A stretch of 64,000 bases of DNA from Leifsonia sp. Root112D2 (GCF_001424905.1 NZ_LMCU01000001.1:1791480-1855479); one strand, 5' to 3'; positions 42,497 through 51,453 are shown, counted from the first letter of the stretch. Notes: a model not told the origin generated them from the sequence alone. Made by a program: numbers and translations.

Positions 42497-44121
42497 TCGG
42501 CGTCGAGAATCGTGTAGCTGTAGCCCTGCTCGGCGAGGAACCGCTGCCGGTTCTGCGCGAAGTCCTGATCGACGGTGTCGCGCGCGACGAGCGTGTAGAA
42601 GTTCGCCGACAGGCCCGACTCCTTGGGTCGCAAGAGCCTGCCCAGCCGCTGCGCTTCCTCCTGACGTGAGCCGAACGATCCGGAGACCTGAATCGCCACG
42701 GTGGCCTCCGGCAGATCCACCGAGAAGTTCGCCACCTTGGAGACCACGAGCACCGTTGTGCGGCCCTCGCGAAACTCCTGGTACAGCCGTTCCCGCTCGT
42801 CGACGGGCGTCGCGCCGGTGAGCTTGGGCGCGTGCAGTTCCTCGGCCAGCTCGTCGATCTGGTCCAGATACTGCCCGATCACCAGGATGCGTTCGCCCGC
42901 GTGCCGCTCAACCAGCTGCTTCACGACATCCAGCTTCGCCGGTGCCGTCGCCGCCAAACGGTAGCGCTCGTCGTCGGCCGCAGCCGCATACGACAGTCGC
43001 TCGGACTGCGGCAGGTCGATGCGTACCTCGTAGCAGGCTGCGGGGGAGATGAAGCCCTGTGCCTCGATCTCCTTCCACGGCGCGTCGAAGCGCTTGGGGC
43101 CGATGAGGCTGAACACATCGCCCTCGCGGCCGTCTTCGCGCACGAGCGTGGCGGTGAGGCCCAGCCGACGCCGGGCCTGCAACTCGGCGGTCAGCTTGAA
43201 GACCGGTGCGGGCAGCAGGTGTACCTCGTCATAGACCACGAGGCCCCAGTCCATGGCGTCGAGCAACGAGAGGTGCGCGTATTCGCCCTTCCGCTTGGCG
43301 GTGAGTATCTGGTAGGTCGCAATTGTGACCGGCTTGACCTCCTTCACCTGCCCCGAGTACTCGCCGATCTCCTCAGCGGTCAGCGTGGTGCGCTTGAGCA
43401 GCTCGTCGCGCCACTGCCGGGCCGAAACGGTGTTGGTGACGAGGATCAGCGTCGTGGTCTTCGCCGTCGCCATCGCCCCGGCGCCCACGAGCGTCTTGCC
43501 GGCACCGCAGGGCAGCACGACAACGCCCGAGCCGCCGTCGAAGAAGTTGGAGATGGCCTTGTTCTGGTAATCGCGCAGCGCCCAGTCGTTCTCCAGAAGG
43601 GCTATCGGGTGCGGGGTGCCCGGCGTGTATCCGGCCAGGTCCTCTGCCGGCCAGCCCAACTTCACCAGCTCCTGCTTGAGCTGTCCGCGCGCCCAGGCCT
43701 CCACGGTGAACGAGGTGTCATCCACCCGACCCGTGAGCAGCGGGGCGATGCGGCGGGCACCGGAGATCTCGGTGAGCACAGCGAGATCATCCGAGCGCAG
43801 AATCAGCGTGCCCTCGGCATCCCGTTCGATGACGAGCCGCCCATAGCGAGCGACGGTCTCAGAGACGTCGACCGACACCGTCTGCGGAATCGGAAACTTG
43901 GAATAGCGCTCCAGCGTGCCCAGCATGTCCTCGGCGGTGTGACCGGCGGCTCGAGCGTTCCAGAGCCCGAGGCGCGTGATGCGGTACGTGTGGATGTGTT
44001 CGGGCGCGCGTTCCAACTCGGCGAAGACGGCGAGATCATGGCGGGCATCTTCGGCCTGCGGATGCGCGACCTCAAGCAACACCGTGCGGTCGCTTTGGAC
44101 AATAAGGGGGCCGTCAGACAT
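42481..44121 (-). CDS. XPB/Rad25-type DNA helicase
   Basis: 546 residues. N-terminal damage-recognition-like domain (about 1-175), then helicase motifs: Walker A LPCGAGKTLVGAG, DEVH box VVYDEVHLLP, RRLGLTATLVRED, and the C-terminal VLVVSKVANFSVDLPEA and RQEEAQRLGRLLRPK. Actinobacterial XPB unwinds DNA in repair. The 5' end of the gene lies next to the helicase-associated gene below, 18 bp apart, as in mycobacteria (Rv0861c/Rv0862c). Confidence 0.94.
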   Translation of the reverse strand: MSDGPLIVQSDRTVLLEVAHPQAEDARHDLAVFAELERAPEHIHTYRITRLGLWNARAAGHTAEDMLGTLERYSKFPIPQTVSVDVSETVARYGRLVIERDAEGTLILRSDDLAVLTEISGARRIAPLLTGRVDDTSFTVEAWARGQLKQELVKLGWPAEDLAGYTPGTPHPIALLENDWALRDYQNKAISNFFDGGSGVVVLPCGAGKTLVGAGAMATAKTTTLILVTNTVSARQWRDELLKRTTLTAEEIGEYSGQVKEVKPVTIATYQILTAKRKGEYAHLSLLDAMDWGLVVYDEVHLLPAPVFKLTAELQARRRLGLTATLVREDGREGDVFSLIGPKRFDAPWKEIEAQGFISPAACYEVRIDLPQSERLSYAAAADDERYRLAATAPAKLDVVKQLVERHAGERILVIGQYLDQIDELAEELHAPKLTGATPVDERERLYQEFREGRTTVLVVSKVANFSVDLPEATVAIQVSGSFGSRQEEAQRLGRLLRPKESGLSANFYTLVARDTVDQDFAQNRQRFLAEQGYSYTILDADGLTA

Positions 44122-44139
44122 AGCCCTCTACTCTACGCG

Positions 44140-46035
44140 CTATCCCTCGGCATCCTCTGCCGGTCGGATGCCGCTGATGCTGGACAGAGGCAGCGTGCGT
44201 TCGATATCGGCCTGCCTGTCGCGCCCGCGCAGGCGCCCTCCGCCGACGCCAGTGGGCTCCAGTGCGTATTCGACGACCCGGCCATCGGGCATCACGACGC
44301 TGACGATGAGGGCAACGCGCGCACGCACGGCGATCTCGAGCTGGCGGGCGAGCCATGCGCGGGCCGCATCGGGGCCGGCCTCGGTCTCGGCGGCGCGCAG
44401 CCGAGCCACGAGTGCGGCTGTCGTATTCGCCGAGACCGGCCGTGGCGCTGGCACGGTGCGCCCCCTGCGCAGATTCACTATGACGCCATTGCCGTCTTCG
44501 GCGGCGACCGGGTAGCGCGCGTCTGTCAGAGCCCAGAAGACCTCGTCCCGGGCGAAGCGGCTGACGAGCCGGCCGTCGTCGCGCACGAGCCCGAGCGCCG
44601 CGATGGCCTGATCCACCTCGAGTGTGTGCAGAAGGTTCGCGTCGTCTGATGCGATGTAGCTGCGATTGCGGGATTCGTGCCGCGGGGCATCCGCGGTTTC
44701 GATGATGCTGCCGACGCGCACCCGCCCGTAGCGCCTAGCGGTCTCGGCCACCAGATAATTCAGCGGCTGTGGAATTCCGGTCAGCGAGATTTCGCCCAGG
44801 AAGGCGAGCAGGGAAGCCTCGGTCTCTCCCATCGAGATGGCACGATTGACGCTGCTCTCGCTGATTCGATACGCGGATGCCAGCGCCCGCCCCTCGACAT
44901 CGGCCACCGTGCGCAGCCTGCTGTCGATCTCCGGTGCCAGCGGCCCGGGGGCGACGATGGAGAGGTCATGCTGCAGATAGACCTTCTCGACCTCGGAGGG
45001 GAACAGCGCGTGCATGCGCCGGGTGGCGTCGTCGGTGCCGTTCTCCAGCAGCAGCGTGCCCGCACTGCTGGGGGCGTCGTGCGCGGTGAGTCCGAGCAGT
45101 TCGGCGTCGCCGGCGAACTGGGAGACCCGCTGCTGAATATCGCCGCCGCCGGCCGGATAGTTCCAGGCCACCAGCGCCTGCAGGCCGGAACCCCACGGCG
45201 CACGGGCGCGCTGGGCAAGAAGGATGCGAATGTCTGCGGGCAACGCGTCGATCCAGGCGGCGGCGAGAGTCGACCAGCGCTGGGAGGTGGAGCGGCGCTG
45301 CCAGGCGGTTGCGGTATCCGTCGCGAGCCACAGGCGGCCCTCGCGTGTGACGAGACCGGCGCGGGCCGCGATCGAGAGCATGCCGGCAACGTCGGCCATC
45401 GGCACGGACAGCGCGTTCGCGAGACGCTTGACGGAGGGAAGCGCCAGGCCACCCTTCTGCAGTTCGTGTGCCGGTTCGGCGACGAGCTCGGTCACCAGCT
45501 CTGATACCCCGGTGACGGCAGCGAAGGCGTGCTCCGATGCGAGCCGATCGGTGTCGTCACCGGTGGCGGAGGGCAGTATCGCCAGAACACCGGGGGCACC
45601 GGATGCTGCGAGCTCGGCGCCCGACGGCAAGCCGCGCTCGGGCCATGCGGCCAGAACTTCGCGCACGGCGTCATAGACCAGCACGAGCTGGTCGGTGTTC
45701 TCCACCAGCAGCAATTCCGCTGCGTGCTGCAGTCGCGCGGTGACGAGCGCGAGCGGCGGTTCGGGCGCGGCGCCCCAGGAGACGAGCTGAGCTATGACCT
45801 CCGGCACGGATGCGGCTCGAACACGCCCCTGCGCTGCCGCGGCGATGGCGGCCAGGCTGAGACGATCGAGTCGCGCGAGCGCGCGCTGAATGTTGTCGCG
45901 GTCGAGCAGCGCCTCGGCCAGGTCGAAGAAGTCGTGGATGCCGCTACCGGAGATCTCACGGGCGCGGATCGCGGCCTGCAATTCGGCATCCGCAAGCGTG
46001 CGCAGCCGTGCCGCAAGTGTGAGCGTGCTGGTCAC
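44140..46035 (-). CDS. Helicase-associated protein (Rv0862c-like)
   Basis: 631 residues. Start TLAARLRTLADAELQAAIRAREISGSGIHDFFDLAEALLDRDNIQRALARLDRLSLAAIAAAAQG is the usual N-terminus; the C-terminal third (SYIASDDANLLHTLEVDQAIAAL, and NLRRGRTVPAPRPVSANTTAALVARLRAAE) is the helicase_C_3 region. No helicase motifs of its own. It sits upstream of the XPB gene in an operon and probably works with it in repair. Confidence 0.88.
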   Translation of the reverse strand: MTSTLTLAARLRTLADAELQAAIRAREISGSGIHDFFDLAEALLDRDNIQRALARLDRLSLAAIAAAAQGRVRAASVPEVIAQLVSWGAAPEPPLALVTARLQHAAELLLVENTDQLVLVYDAVREVLAAWPERGLPSGAELAASGAPGVLAILPSATGDDTDRLASEHAFAAVTGVSELVTELVAEPAHELQKGGLALPSVKRLANALSVPMADVAGMLSIAARAGLVTREGRLWLATDTATAWQRRSTSQRWSTLAAAWIDALPADIRILLAQRARAPWGSGLQALVAWNYPAGGGDIQQRVSQFAGDAELLGLTAHDAPSSAGTLLLENGTDDATRRMHALFPSEVEKVYLQHDLSIVAPGPLAPEIDSRLRTVADVEGRALASAYRISESSVNRAISMGETEASLLAFLGEISLTGIPQPLNYLVAETARRYGRVRVGSIIETADAPRHESRNRSYIASDDANLLHTLEVDQAIAALGLVRDDGRLVSRFARDEVFWALTDARYPVAAEDGNGVIVNLRRGRTVPAPRPVSANTTAALVARLRAAETEAGPDAARAWLARQLEIAVRARVALIVSVVMPDGRVVEYALEPTGVGGGRLRGRDRQADIERTLPLSSISGIRPAEDAEG

Positions 46036-46068
46036 GAGGCGCGCGGCGTGGTCACGGAGCCCGCCGTC

Positions 46069-46338
46069 TCAGCGCTGTTCGCGATTGTGTTTGCTGCGGT
46101 TGCGCATGCTGATGATGAGCAGAATCACCATGAGAATCAGGGCCAGGGGAAAGCCGATGTCGGGAAGCAGCAGGATCGCCGGCCAGAGGCCGCTGCTGAA
46201 ACCCTCGGCTTTAATGCCCGAGGCGGTGCCGATCAGCAGGGCTGCGATCGACACGAGGGAGAGGATCACGACCGCCGCAATCGCATAGGCGAGGGAGCGC
46301 TGGAGCCGGGATACGGTCGGAGGGGTCTCTTGGGTCAC
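46069..46338 (-). CDS. Small two-helix membrane protein
   Basis: 89 residues. Two membrane helices (about 14-38 and 50-77) with a cytosolic basic tail (RNRSKHNREQR). LPDIGFPLALILMVILLIISMRN forms the second helix. No motif suggests a function. It lies upstream of the helicase pair on the same strand and divergent from the cold-shock gene. Confidence 0.75.
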   Translation of the reverse strand: MTQETPPTVSRLQRSLAYAIAAVVILSLVSIAALLIGTASGIKAEGFSSGLWPAILLLPDIGFPLALILMVILLIISMRNRSKHNREQR

Positions 46339-46393
46339 AAAATCAAGGATAATTGAGGTTGGTCACGAGATCCCCCATGTGAAAGAGGTTCCC

Positions 46394-46774
46394 ATGCCTA
46401 CCGGCAAGGTTAAGTTCTACGACGACGAGAAGGGTTTTGGCTTCATCAGCTCCGATGACGGCCAAGAGGTCTTCCTGCACGCCTCCGCGCTGCCGGCTGG
46501 TGCCGTCGTGAAGGCCGGTTCGCGGCTCGAGTTCGGCATCGCTGATGGCAAGCGCGGCGCACAAGCGCTGTCAGTGCGCATTCTGGATGCTCCGCCGAGC
46601 CTCGCGAAGATGAGCCGCAAGTCGGCCGACGACATGGCGGTCATCATCGAAGACCTGGTCAAGCTGCTCGACGGCATGGGTACCAACCTCAAGCGGGGTA
46701 AGTACCCCGACAGCGCGCACGGGCGCAAGATTGCCGCCGTGTTGCGCCGAGTTGCGGACGATCTGGATGCCTGA
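46394..46774 (+). CDS. Cold-shock domain protein with C-terminal extension
   Basis: 126 residues. The cold-shock domain is at 1-65: GKVKFYDDEKGFGFISSDDGQEVFLHASAL carries the RNP-1 and RNP-2 motifs. The remaining 60 residues form a helical tail with SRKSADDMAVIIEDLVKLLDGMG, uncommon in the classical short Csp. It binds single-stranded RNA or DNA. Overlaps the DUF3027 gene by 8 bp, so both are translated together. Confidence 0.92.
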   Translation: MPTGKVKFYDDEKGFGFISSDDGQEVFLHASALPAGAVVKAGSRLEFGIADGKRGAQALSVRILDAPPSLAKMSRKSADDMAVIIEDLVKLLDGMGTNLKRGKYPDSAHGRKIAAVLRRVADDLDA

Positions 46775-47255
46775 GCCCGTTCCCGATTCCGTATTGCTGG
46801 CATCCGTCGATGCGGCGCGAACCGCGCTGCTCGAAATCACGGATGCCGCGACGATCGGCGCGCCCGCCGGTCACGTGGTGGAGGGCGAGCATGTGCTTTC
46901 GATGCTGTTCGAGTGCACCTTGCCCGGCTATCCGGGTTGGCACTGGACGGTGACGATGTCGCGCATCGACGAGGAGTCGGAGCCCAGCGTGCTCGAGGCC
47001 GAATTGATGCCCGGGGAGAAGGCGTTGCTTGCGCCGGAATGGGTGCCGTGGTCTGAGCGCCTGGCCGAGTATCAGGCCCAGCAGGAGGCCGCGCGCGCGG
47101 AGGCCGCCGCATCGGGTGCCGACGACGCCGAAGCCGGTGACGACGACTCGGATGACGATGTCGACGATGACCTCGACGAAGACGACGAGGCAGACGAGCT
47201 TGAGGCCCTGCACGGCGGCGACATCGACGGCGTTGACATCGACGAAGAAGAGTAA
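46767..47255 (+). CDS. DUF3027 protein
   Basis: 162 residues. GHVVEGEHVLSMLFECTLPGYPGWHWTVTMSRIDEESEPSVLEAELMPGEKALLAPEWVPWSERL is the DUF3027 core; the C-terminal 60 residues are a very acidic tail (DDDSDDDVDDDLDEDDEADE). Common in actinobacteria next to a cold-shock gene. Function unknown; the acidic tail suggests a nucleic-acid-mimic or flexible partner role. Convergent with the DUF2530 gene. Confidence 0.9.
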   Translation: MPEPVPDSVLLASVDAARTALLEITDAATIGAPAGHVVEGEHVLSMLFECTLPGYPGWHWTVTMSRIDEESEPSVLEAELMPGEKALLAPEWVPWSERLAEYQAQQEAARAEAAASGADDAEAGDDDSDDDVDDDLDEDDEADELEALHGGDIDGVDIDEEE

Positions 47256-47259
47256 TCCG

Positions 47260-47496
47260 CTAGCGCCGCTTGATGGCGAGGTAGATCAGGCCGAGGGCGC
47301 CGAGCACGATTCCGATGATGTCGGTCCACAGCCACCAGAGCCGGTCATCGCTGATGAGCCTGTCGCCGAAGACCAGCGCAAGCACGCCGAGTCCGACGAT
47401 CCAGAGCACGAGACCGGTAAGAACGGCCTTGCGGTCGTCGGTCTTGGCGGGCAGCGGATCGGGGCGCCGCTCGCTGTCACGCAACCACAGTCTCAT
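47260..47496 (-). CDS. DUF2530 membrane protein
   Basis: 78 residues. PLPAKTDDRKAVLTGLVLWIVGLGVLALVFGDRLISDDRLWWLWTDIIGIVLGALGLIYLAIKRR has two helices (about 25-43 and 54-75) and the conserved WLWTDIIG. Typical actinobacterial DUF2530, function unknown. It lies between DUF3027 and serC. Confidence 0.88.
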   Translation of the reverse strand: MRLWLRDSERRPDPLPAKTDDRKAVLTGLVLWIVGLGVLALVFGDRLISDDRLWWLWTDIIGIVLGALGLIYLAIKRR

Positions 47497-47521
47497 GCGC
47501 GCCTCATTCCCTGCAGCATTC

Positions 47522-48634
47522 TCAGCCCTGGGCGAGTACGAACTCGATCGAGGCGATCAGGGCGCGCACGTCATCCGGTTCGATCGCGGTGAAGGTGGCC
47601 ACGCGCAGCTGGTTGCGCCCGAGCTTGCGGTAGGGATCGGTGTCGACGATGCCGTTGGCGCGCAGGGTCTTCGCGAGTGCGGCGGCATCGACCTTCTCGT
47701 CGAAATCGATCGTGACGACCACCTGTGAACGGTGCTCGGGGTTCGTCACGTACGGGGTCGCATACGAGACGGATTCCGCCCAGGTGTACAGCGCCGACGA
47801 CGATTCCTTCGTGCGCGCGGAAGCCCAGGCCAGGCCGCCATTGCCGTTGATCCAGTCGAGCTGGTTCTCCAGAAGCAGCAGCGTGGAGATCGCGGGGGTG
47901 TTCAGCGTCTGGTTGAGGCGCGAGTTGTCAATCGCGTTCTTCAGGCTGAGAAACTCGGGAATGTACCGCTCGCTCGCGGCGATGCGCTCGACGCGTTCGA
48001 TGGCCGCGGGCGAGAAGAGGGCGAACCAGAGGCCGCCGTCCGAGGCGAAGTTCTTCTGCGGCGCGAAGTAGTAGACATCCGTTTCGGATGCGTCGAGCTC
48101 GGCTCCGCCCGCGGCGCTCGTTGCGTCGATCACGGTGAGTGCGCCCGCGTCGCCGGAGACGCGCTTGACCGGTGCCATGACGCCTGTGGATGTCTCGTTG
48201 TGCGGCCAGGCATAAACATCGATGCCCTCTGCCGGCTCGATCTCGCTGCGTGATCCGCCCGGCGCGCTGATCACCTGGGGGGCTCGCAGCCAGGGGGCGC
48301 CTGCGGACGTGGCGAACTTCTGCCCGAATTCCCCGAAGGCCAGGTGCTGGCTCTGCTGCTCGATCAGCGAGAACGCGGCGGCGTCCCAGAACGCGGTAGA
48401 GCCGCCGTTGCCCAGAACGACCTCGTAGCCCTCGGGAAGCCGGAAGAGTTCGGCGAAAGATTCGCGCACGCGCCCGACCAGATTCTTCACGGGCGCCTGA
48501 CGGTGCGAGGTGCCCAGGATGCCTGCGCCGGCGCCCGCCAGATAGCTCACCTGCTCCGCGCGAACCTTGGAGGGGCCACAGCCGAAACGGCCATCGGCTG
48601 GAAGAAGTTCAGAGGGAATCGTGACGTGCGGCAT
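47522..48634 (-). CDS. serC: Phosphoserine aminotransferase
   Basis: 370 residues. FGCGPSKVRAEQVSYL start, GNGGSTAFWDAAAFSLIE, DATSAAGG and YYFAPQKNFASDGGLWFALFSP, where the Lys in QKN is the PLP-binding residue. It makes 3-phosphoserine for serine synthesis. This is the mycobacterial-type class V enzyme. Divergent from the DtxR-family gene. Confidence 0.96.
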   Translation of the reverse strand: MPHVTIPSELLPADGRFGCGPSKVRAEQVSYLAGAGAGILGTSHRQAPVKNLVGRVRESFAELFRLPEGYEVVLGNGGSTAFWDAAAFSLIEQQSQHLAFGEFGQKFATSAGAPWLRAPQVISAPGGSRSEIEPAEGIDVYAWPHNETSTGVMAPVKRVSGDAGALTVIDATSAAGGAELDASETDVYYFAPQKNFASDGGLWFALFSPAAIERVERIAASERYIPEFLSLKNAIDNSRLNQTLNTPAISTLLLLENQLDWINGNGGLAWASARTKESSSALYTWAESVSYATPYVTNPEHRSQVVVTIDFDEKVDAAALAKTLRANGIVDTDPYRKLGRNQLRVATFTAIEPDDVRALIASIEFVLAQG

Positions 48635-48754
48635 GGCTCATATTCTATGGGGTGCGCATTCGTGCACGGCTCGACCGCGGTCGCCTCGCGGGCACTGTCG
48701 GTGGCCAGCCGATAGTCTTGGGTCATCGCGCGCGGCAGTATTAAGGGGAGATCT

Positions 48755-49447
48755 GTGACGGATCTGGTTGACACAACAGAGATGTACCTGAAGGCCATTA
48801 TCGAGCTGGAAGAAGAGAACGTCGTGCCGCTGCGTGCGCGCATTTCGGAACGACTGGGTCACTCCGGCCCTACGGTGTCACAGACCGTCGGCCGCATGGA
48901 GCGGGACGGGCTCGTTGTCGTCTCCAACGATCGGCACCTCGAACTGACAGATGTCGGTCGGCACAAGGCCATCAACGTCATGCGCAAGCACCGGTTGGCG
49001 GAACGCCTGCTCAGTGATGTGATCGGTCTCGAGTGGGAGTTCGTGCACGAAGAGGCCTGCCGGTGGGAACACGTGATGAGCGAGCAGGTGGAACGCAAGC
49101 TGTTAGAGATGCTGGGGCACCCGACGGAGTCTCCATACGGCAATCCCATTCCCGGGCTCGAGGAGCTCGGGGATGATTCCGCCGGATCCTTCTCCCACGG
49201 GGTCATCAACCTTGTAGGGCTTGTTGAAGGTAAGGACTCACCGGTAACGGCCAGCATCCGCCGCATCGGTGAGCCGGCGCAGGTCGATCCCGCCCTGCTG
49301 CTCCAGTTGCGTGAGGCGGGTGTTTTTCCCGGCTCGACCGGCACTTTTTCTGCACTCGGCCATTACATATTGGTGCAGATCGATGGCTTCGACGAGGGGT
49401 TGGAACTGCCCAATGAACTCGCCGCTCATATCTTCGTCAACGCCTGA
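48755..49447 (+). CDS. DtxR/IdeR-family metal-dependent regulator
   Basis: 230 residues. Winged helix (about 1-65) with LVDTTEMYLKAIIELEEENVVPLRARISERLGHSGPTVSQTVGRMERDGLV; metal-binding dimer domain with HRLAERLLSDVIGLEWEFVHEEACRWEHVMSEQVERKLLEMLGHPTESPYGNPIPG, which includes the His/Glu/Cys-type ligands of IdeR; an SH3-like C-terminus. Iron- or manganese-responsive repressor. GTG start. No operator box could be seen with confidence. Confidence 0.93.
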   Translation: MTDLVDTTEMYLKAIIELEEENVVPLRARISERLGHSGPTVSQTVGRMERDGLVVVSNDRHLELTDVGRHKAINVMRKHRLAERLLSDVIGLEWEFVHEEACRWEHVMSEQVERKLLEMLGHPTESPYGNPIPGLEELGDDSAGSFSHGVINLVGLVEGKDSPVTASIRRIGEPAQVDPALLLQLREAGVFPGSTGTFSALGHYILVQIDGFDEGLELPNELAAHIFVNA

Positions 49448-49483
49448 GTCCCGTTACCAATTCGTTAGAAATCGGCCATTTGG

Positions 49484-49513
49484 TGTGACAAAGCGCCTGC
49501 TGTCCCGTATTCT
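49484..49513 (+). promoter_or_regulatory. Promoter of the C40 peptidase transcript
   Basis: GTGACA (49485-49490) and TATTCT (49508-49513) are spaced by 17 bases, a good housekeeping promoter. The start would fall near 49520, leaving about 135 nt of leader. Confidence 0.55.
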
Positions 49514-49519
49514 CGAACG

Positions 49520-49640
49520 AGTCCAACAGGTCAGAAGCCGGCCGATGGGCCCGAGGTAAGACGCCTTTTCCCCCGTCTCTTACCTCGCGAAGCCGAGCTA
49601 CACCACATGGACGGGGCAGCTACCTAGTGCTGTTGAGGCG
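49520..49640 (+). promoter_or_regulatory. Structured leader, candidate riboswitch (c-di-AMP type possible)
   Basis: CAACAG (49524-49529) can pair with CTGTTG (49630-49635), closing a domain. Inside are a strong hairpin GAGGTAAGA/TCTTACCTC (about 49553-49587) and AGCTACACC...GGGGCAGCTACC. In actinobacteria c-di-AMP (ydaO) riboswitches precede NlpC/P60 hydrolases, and CAGCTA near the 3' end recalls that motif, but the closing CCTCG-AGGC consensus is not clear. Length fits. The structure is seen; the ligand is a guess. Confidence 0.4.
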
Positions 49641-49655
49641 CCGGAGGTTTACACC

Positions 49656-50552
49656 TTGGCACTTTCCGGTACCCCCGATTCTGAAGAGAATCCCGCAAAC
49701 CCGAATATCGGCAGCACAGGCACATCGTCGGATGTTGTGACGCGTCGCTCTCTGCGACCGGCGGCAACACGCTCTGCGCAGCTCTCCAACCGCAGCCACG
49801 CCGCTGCGGTCTCGCCCACGGCTTCCTCATCGTCTCCGCGTTCCGCCGCTCCGAAGGCCCGCAAGAAGAAGAGCGGCATCATCAACATTGCCGTCATGAC
49901 GCTGGCCGTCGGCCTCGTCGGAACGATGGCCCTTCCCGCGTACGCGTTCAACCCGAAGTCGGCAGACTCGGCCCAGGGCGCCTCGGCCGCCGCCAGCCTG
50001 AAGAAGGCGCACCCGCAGGCGCTTGCCGTGTCGTCGGAGGTCGCCGCAGCATCCGTCACCCGCGACGCCGTGAGCGCAACCACCGAGGAAGAACTCGCCA
50101 CCCGCAAGGCCGAGACGGCCAGGCAACAGGCCGCCGTTCAGCTCGCGAGCTACGCGAAGGCGTACTCGGGCCCCTCCGTCTCCGACTTCCTGGCCAACCC
50201 GCCATACCCGAGCTTCAGTCTTGCCCAGGTATTCTCGGTCGCCCAGAAGTACATCGGCACCCCATACGTATACGGCGGGGCAACCCCCGCCGGCTTCGAC
50301 TGCTCGGGCTACGTCATGTTCGTGTACGCCCAGTTCGGCATCTCGATGCCGCACTCCTCGACGGCGCAGGGCAACATGGGCACGCGCATTTCGATCAAGG
50401 ACGCTGTACCGGGAGACCTGGTGATCATGCCCGGTCATGACGGCTTCTACGCCGGCAACGGCAACATCATGGATGCCCCGAAGCCGGGCGGCTACGTGTC
50501 GATCCGTCCGATCTGGACGTCGAACTACTACATCGTTCGCATCGGAATCTGA
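49656..50552 (+). CDS. C40 family (NlpC/P60) cell-wall endopeptidase
   Basis: 298 residues. A Ser/Ala-rich N-terminus with KARKKK (68-72) precedes a membrane/signal segment (about 75-97), a linker, and an NlpC/P60 domain (about 190-298) with YIGTPYVYGGATPAGFDCSGYVMFVY (catalytic Cys216), VPGDLVIMPGHDGFYAGNG (His261) and IMDAPKPG. It cleaves peptidoglycan stem peptides. TTG at 49656 is taken as start because GGAGG lies eight bases upstream. The 5' leader is strongly structured. Confidence 0.9.
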   Translation: MALSGTPDSEENPANPNIGSTGTSSDVVTRRSLRPAATRSAQLSNRSHAAAVSPTASSSSPRSAAPKARKKKSGIINIAVMTLAVGLVGTMALPAYAFNPKSADSAQGASAAASLKKAHPQALAVSSEVAAASVTRDAVSATTEEELATRKAETARQQAAVQLASYAKAYSGPSVSDFLANPPYPSFSLAQVFSVAQKYIGTPYVYGGATPAGFDCSGYVMFVYAQFGISMPHSSTAQGNMGTRISIKDAVPGDLVIMPGHDGFYAGNGNIMDAPKPGGYVSIRPIWTSNYYIVRIGI

Positions 50553-50701
50553 CCTCCTTCTCGTCTGTCGAGAGGGGAACGGCTCGGTAACGGGCGATGA
50601 ATTGCGTGCTGCGCGCAGCTTTGCGGCGTGCCCTGAATCGTTCGCGTGCATTTTCTGCGTTAGCCTGATGGCCTGACACCGTGAGAATAACGGGAGAGCC
50701 A

Positions 50702-50830
50702 ATGGTCACGATTCGCACCGCCCCCACCACGGGCGCGCGCGGGTTTGCGCAGTTCGTGCTGTGCAGTGGTCTGCGGCACCGCAGTCATGCATGCCGCAGT
50801 CATACTGTGGCTTCTGGGGCGCTGTCGTAA
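50702..50830 (+). CDS. Possible leader mini-ORF (42 aa) ending in a terminator loop
   Basis: ATG to TAA, with GGGAGA before it. VTIRTAPTTGARGFAQFVLCSGLRHRSHACRSHTVASG has no domain; it repeats CGCAGTCAT around a GCATGC. Its TAA forms the loop of the terminator at 50817-50841. It could be a leader for the HNH gene or part of a small RNA. Confidence 0.35.
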   Translation: MVTIRTAPTTGARGFAQFVLCSGLRHRSHACRSHTVASGALS

Positions 50831-50848
50831 CGACGGTGCCCTTTTTGT
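50817..50848 (+). terminator. Intrinsic terminator 80 bp before the HNH gene
   Basis: GGGCGCTGTCG pairs with CGACGGTGCCC around loop TAA, all 11 positions paired including two G-T, followed by TTTTTGTTT. It ends a short transcript beginning near 50690, or attenuates the HNH gene. Confidence 0.8.
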
Positions 50849-50929
50849 TTGGCTGAAATCTTTCGAACCCTCGCGTTGCCTTCAATACCGAATAGCTGGG
50901 AGCCACCCAGTACGTTTCGAGAGGGAACA

Positions 50930-51427
50930 ATGCGCACACTGGTCCTCAACGCCGGCTTCGAGCCGCTCGCAATCGTGTCGTTCAAGCGAGCGCTCGTGCT
51001 CGTGATGAATCACAAGGCGACCATCGTGGAGATTGATGCCGGGCATCCGGTATGGGGCTCGTCGGGCGTCTACGATCGCCCGTCGGTCATTCTGCTCACG
51101 CGCTATGTGCGACTGCCGCGCGGGCGCACCATGCCGGTGAGTCGCCGCGGCGTGCTTCGTCGCGATGGGCATCGCTGCGCATACTGCGGCAAGAATGCGA
51201 CAACCATCGACCACGTGCAGCCGCGTTCCCGCGGAGGGCGAGACTCGTGGGAGAACCTGGTTGCGTGCTGCCTGCGCTGCAATAACAAGAAGAGCGACCG
51301 CACCCTGTCTGAGATGGGATGGGCGCTGCATGCGATCCCGCGGATGCCGCACGACGTCTCGTGGGTCGTGCGCGGAGTCGAGAGCGCTCTGCCCCAGTGG
51401 GAGGGCTACCTGGCGCCCGCCGCGTAG
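50930..51427 (+). CDS. HNH endonuclease family protein
   Basis: 165 residues. TLVLNAGFEPLAIVSFKRALVLVMNHKATIVE start, then the HNH motif: RCAYCGKNATTIDHVQPRSRGGRDSWENLVACCLRCNNKKSDR, with two CxxC zinc pairs and the HNH catalytic His (DHV). This is the widespread actinobacterial HNH protein with an N-terminal domain (PF14279 type). The substrate is unknown. Preceded by GAGGGA. Confidence 0.9.
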   Translation: MRTLVLNAGFEPLAIVSFKRALVLVMNHKATIVEIDAGHPVWGSSGVYDRPSVILLTRYVRLPRGRTMPVSRRGVLRRDGHRCAYCGKNATTIDHVQPRSRGGRDSWENLVACCLRCNNKKSDRTLSEMGWALHAIPRMPHDVSWVVRGVESALPQWEGYLAPAA

Positions 51428-51453
51428 CCGTCACCCTCCTCCGCGCCCATGCC

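Noticed and set aside
42832..44649. 605-codon plus-strand frame opposite the XPB helicase
   Set aside because: Antisense to a complete helicase; no protein features.
48640..48754. IdeR/DtxR operator upstream of the DtxR-family gene
   Set aside because: No TTAGGTTAGSCTAACCTAA-like dyad could be found.
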